From Chimaeribacter coloradensis (GTDB taxonomy: Bacteria > Pseudomonadota > Gammaproteobacteria > Enterobacterales > Enterobacteriaceae): 56,052 bases of DNA. The position numbers and the translations under genes were made by a program. The notes under the pieces are model-generated. The model saw only the letters and a program-made list of their open reading frames with translations, did not search any database and was not told the origin of the DNA. This document shows positions 54,983-56,052 of the stretch, one piece after another. The stretch is from assembly GCF_002858715.1 (NCBI RefSeq), contig NZ_PJZH01000025.1, positions 1-56,052 of the forward strand, in the 5' to 3' direction. Positions within the stretch are counted from its first letter, which is position 1; every line of letters begins with the position of its first letter.

Positions 54983-56052
54983 GTGTTACAACGAGTATGG
55001 AAGAAACCGCACCACCTCGCCGCAGCGCTCAGTACCCTGCTGCTGGCGTTCTCCGCACAGGCCGGGAAGCTCTCCATCGTCATCGATGATGTCGGCTACC
55101 GGCTGCACAATGAAAACCAGGTCTTGCAGATGCCGCTGCCGGTCACGGTGGCGATCCTGCCCAACGCCCCGCACTCCCATGAGATGGCCGTCAAAGCGCA
55201 TAACCAGGGGCGTGAAATCCTGATCCATATGCCGATGGCCCCGCTGAGCAAACAGCCGCTGGAGCGCGACACGCTGCACCCCGACATGAGCAGCGTGGAA
55301 GTGAGCCGGATTATCCGCCAGGCGGTGGCAAATGTGCCTTATGCCGTGGGCATGAATAACCATATGGGCAGCGCCATGACCTCCAGCCTGCCGGCGATGC
55401 AGAATGTGATGCAGGCGCTGAACAGCTACCACCTGTTCTTTCTCGACAGCATGACCATCGGCAACAGCCAGGCGACGCGCGCGGCCGCCGGGACGTCGGT
55501 GAAAGTGATTAAGCGGCGGGTGTTCCTGGACGATGTGCAAAACGAGGCGGAGATCCGCCGCCAGTTTGAGCGGGCGGTACAGCTCGCCCGGCGCAACGGC
55601 TCCGCCATCGCCATCGGCCACCCGCACCCTTCCACCATCCGCGTGTTGCAGCAGATGTTGCCCGCCCTGCCGGGCGATGTGGTGCTGGTGCGCCCCAGCG
55701 ATCTGCTGAACGAGCCGTCGTCTGCCGGTTCTGCCGGTCACCCGCAGGCAGCGCCGCCGCCGAAAGCCCCGAAACCGGCCCCGGCCCCTGCACCGCGTAA
55801 TCCGTTCCGCGGCGTGAAGATGTGCAAAGCGAAACAGCCGCCGCAGCCGGTTTACGCCGATGCGATGCTGGCCGCGATTGGCGAAAGCGTGCTGACGTCA
55901 CCGGGCGTGCAGTTTATCGAGCGCCAGTGGCAGCAGTGGCAGGCGCTGAAGCTGGTGCCGGATACCCCGGCGAGTCCGGCGAGTCCGGCGAGTCCGGCGA
56001 GTCCGGCGAGTCCGGCGAGTCCGGCGAGTCCGGCGAGTCCGGCGAGTCCGGC
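54983..56052 (+). CDS. yibQ: YibQ, divergent polysaccharide deacetylase (partial, runs off the window)
   Basis: A GTG start 3 bases after the envC stop gives a signal peptide (cut near AQA, residue 27). The deacetylase-2 domain follows, starting KLSIVIDDVGY with D35-D36, then HMPMAPL, GMNNHMGS and AIGHPHPST. About 356 codons are visible with no stop; E. coli YibQ is 319. From residue 329 the sequence becomes a Pro-Ala-Ser repeat, so the true C-terminus lies beyond the window. The function is not established; it lies in the envC operon. Confidence 0.88.
   Translation, partial: MLQRVWKKPHHLAAALSTLLLAFSAQAGKLSIVIDDVGYRLHNENQVLQMPLPVTVAILPNAPHSHEMAVKAHNQGREILIHMPMAPLSKQPLERDTLHPDMSSVEVSRIIRQAVANVPYAVGMNNHMGSAMTSSLPAMQNVMQALNSYHLFFLDSMTIGNSQATRAAAGTSVKVIKRRVFLDDVQNEAEIRRQFERAVQLARRNGSAIAIGHPHPSTIRVLQQMLPALPGDVVLVRPSDLLNEPSSAGSAGHPQAAPPPKAPKPAPAPAPRNPFRGVKMCKAKQPPQPVYADAMLAAIGESVLTSPGVQFIERQWQQWQALKLVPDTPASPASPASPASPASPASPASPASPASP
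55967..56052 (+). repeat. 9-bp tandem repeat (CCGGCGAGT), at least 9.5 copies
   Basis: Nine perfect copies of CCGGCGAGT plus 5 bases, reaching the last base of the window. In the yibQ frame each unit encodes Pro-Ala-Ser. The copy number is a minimum because the window ends inside it. Confidence 0.97.

Noticed and set aside
55967-56052. CRISPR array
   Set aside because: Units are contiguous without spacers and keep one reading frame within yibQ.

Overview
This window is a stretch of core chromosome from a GC-rich member of the Enterobacterales. The proteins look like orthologues of well-known E. coli genes. The gene order is closer to Serratia/Yersinia-type relatives (Yersiniaceae, perhaps Pectobacteriaceae) than to E. 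coli: argG sits inside argCBGH, emrD lies between glpX and fpr, the yibN-grxC-secB-gpsA-cysE and trmL block directly follows cpxRA, and a peroxiredoxin-glutaredoxin fusion lies next to oxyR. The genus cannot be fixed from the sequence alone. I see no prophage, insertion sequence, CRISPR array or transferred island.

Layout. (1) 1-3016: an rRNA-operon P1 promoter fires leftwards out of the window, followed by murI and btuB (minus strand) under a cobalamin riboswitch. (2) 3179-7941: trmA, yijD, fabR, sthA and oxyR. (3) 7942-10406: an OxyR operator, a Prx-Grx hybrid peroxidase and a flavoprotein disulfide reductase, an apparent peroxide-defence module. (4) 10571-16522: argHGBC (minus) divergent from argE (plus) across two ARG boxes. 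(5) 16762-24931: ppc, then metF, metL, metB (minus) and metJ (plus), with two arrays of met boxes. (6) 25020-33808: rpmE, priA, cytR, ftsN, hslVU (heat-shock promoter and leader hairpin), menA, rraA and zapB. (7) 34230-40652: glpF-glpK-glpX behind GlpR-like operators, then emrD, fpr and yiiR. (8) 40787-44475: yiiQ, tpiA, sbp and pfkA. (9) 44476-47837: a 535-base gene-free gap where E. coli has fieF, the CpxQ small RNA, cpxP, a CpxR box and cpxRA. (10) 47876-56052: trmL, the minus-strand operon yibN-grxC-secB-gpsA-cysE, then gpmM, envC and yibQ. yibQ runs off the end inside a 9-bp tandem repeat coding Pro-Ala-Ser.

How it fits together. Much of the window is biosynthesis with end-product control: ArgR for arginine, MetJ for methionine, B12 for btuB, and probably Cra for pfkA. 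The rest is stress and envelope work: OxyR redox defence, Cpx envelope stress with CpxQ, sigma-32 HslVU, and division proteins FtsN, ZapB and EnvC. Both window edges lie at sequences that typically break assemblies (an rRNA operon on the left, a tandem repeat on the right), so the window may be a complete contig. The least described parts are the OxyR-linked Prx-Grx/reductase pair with its C-terminal CxxC tail, the PAS-repeat tail of YibQ, the missing fieF, the 15-bp duplication next to CpxQ, and an unexplained 10-bp inverted repeat upstream of cytR.
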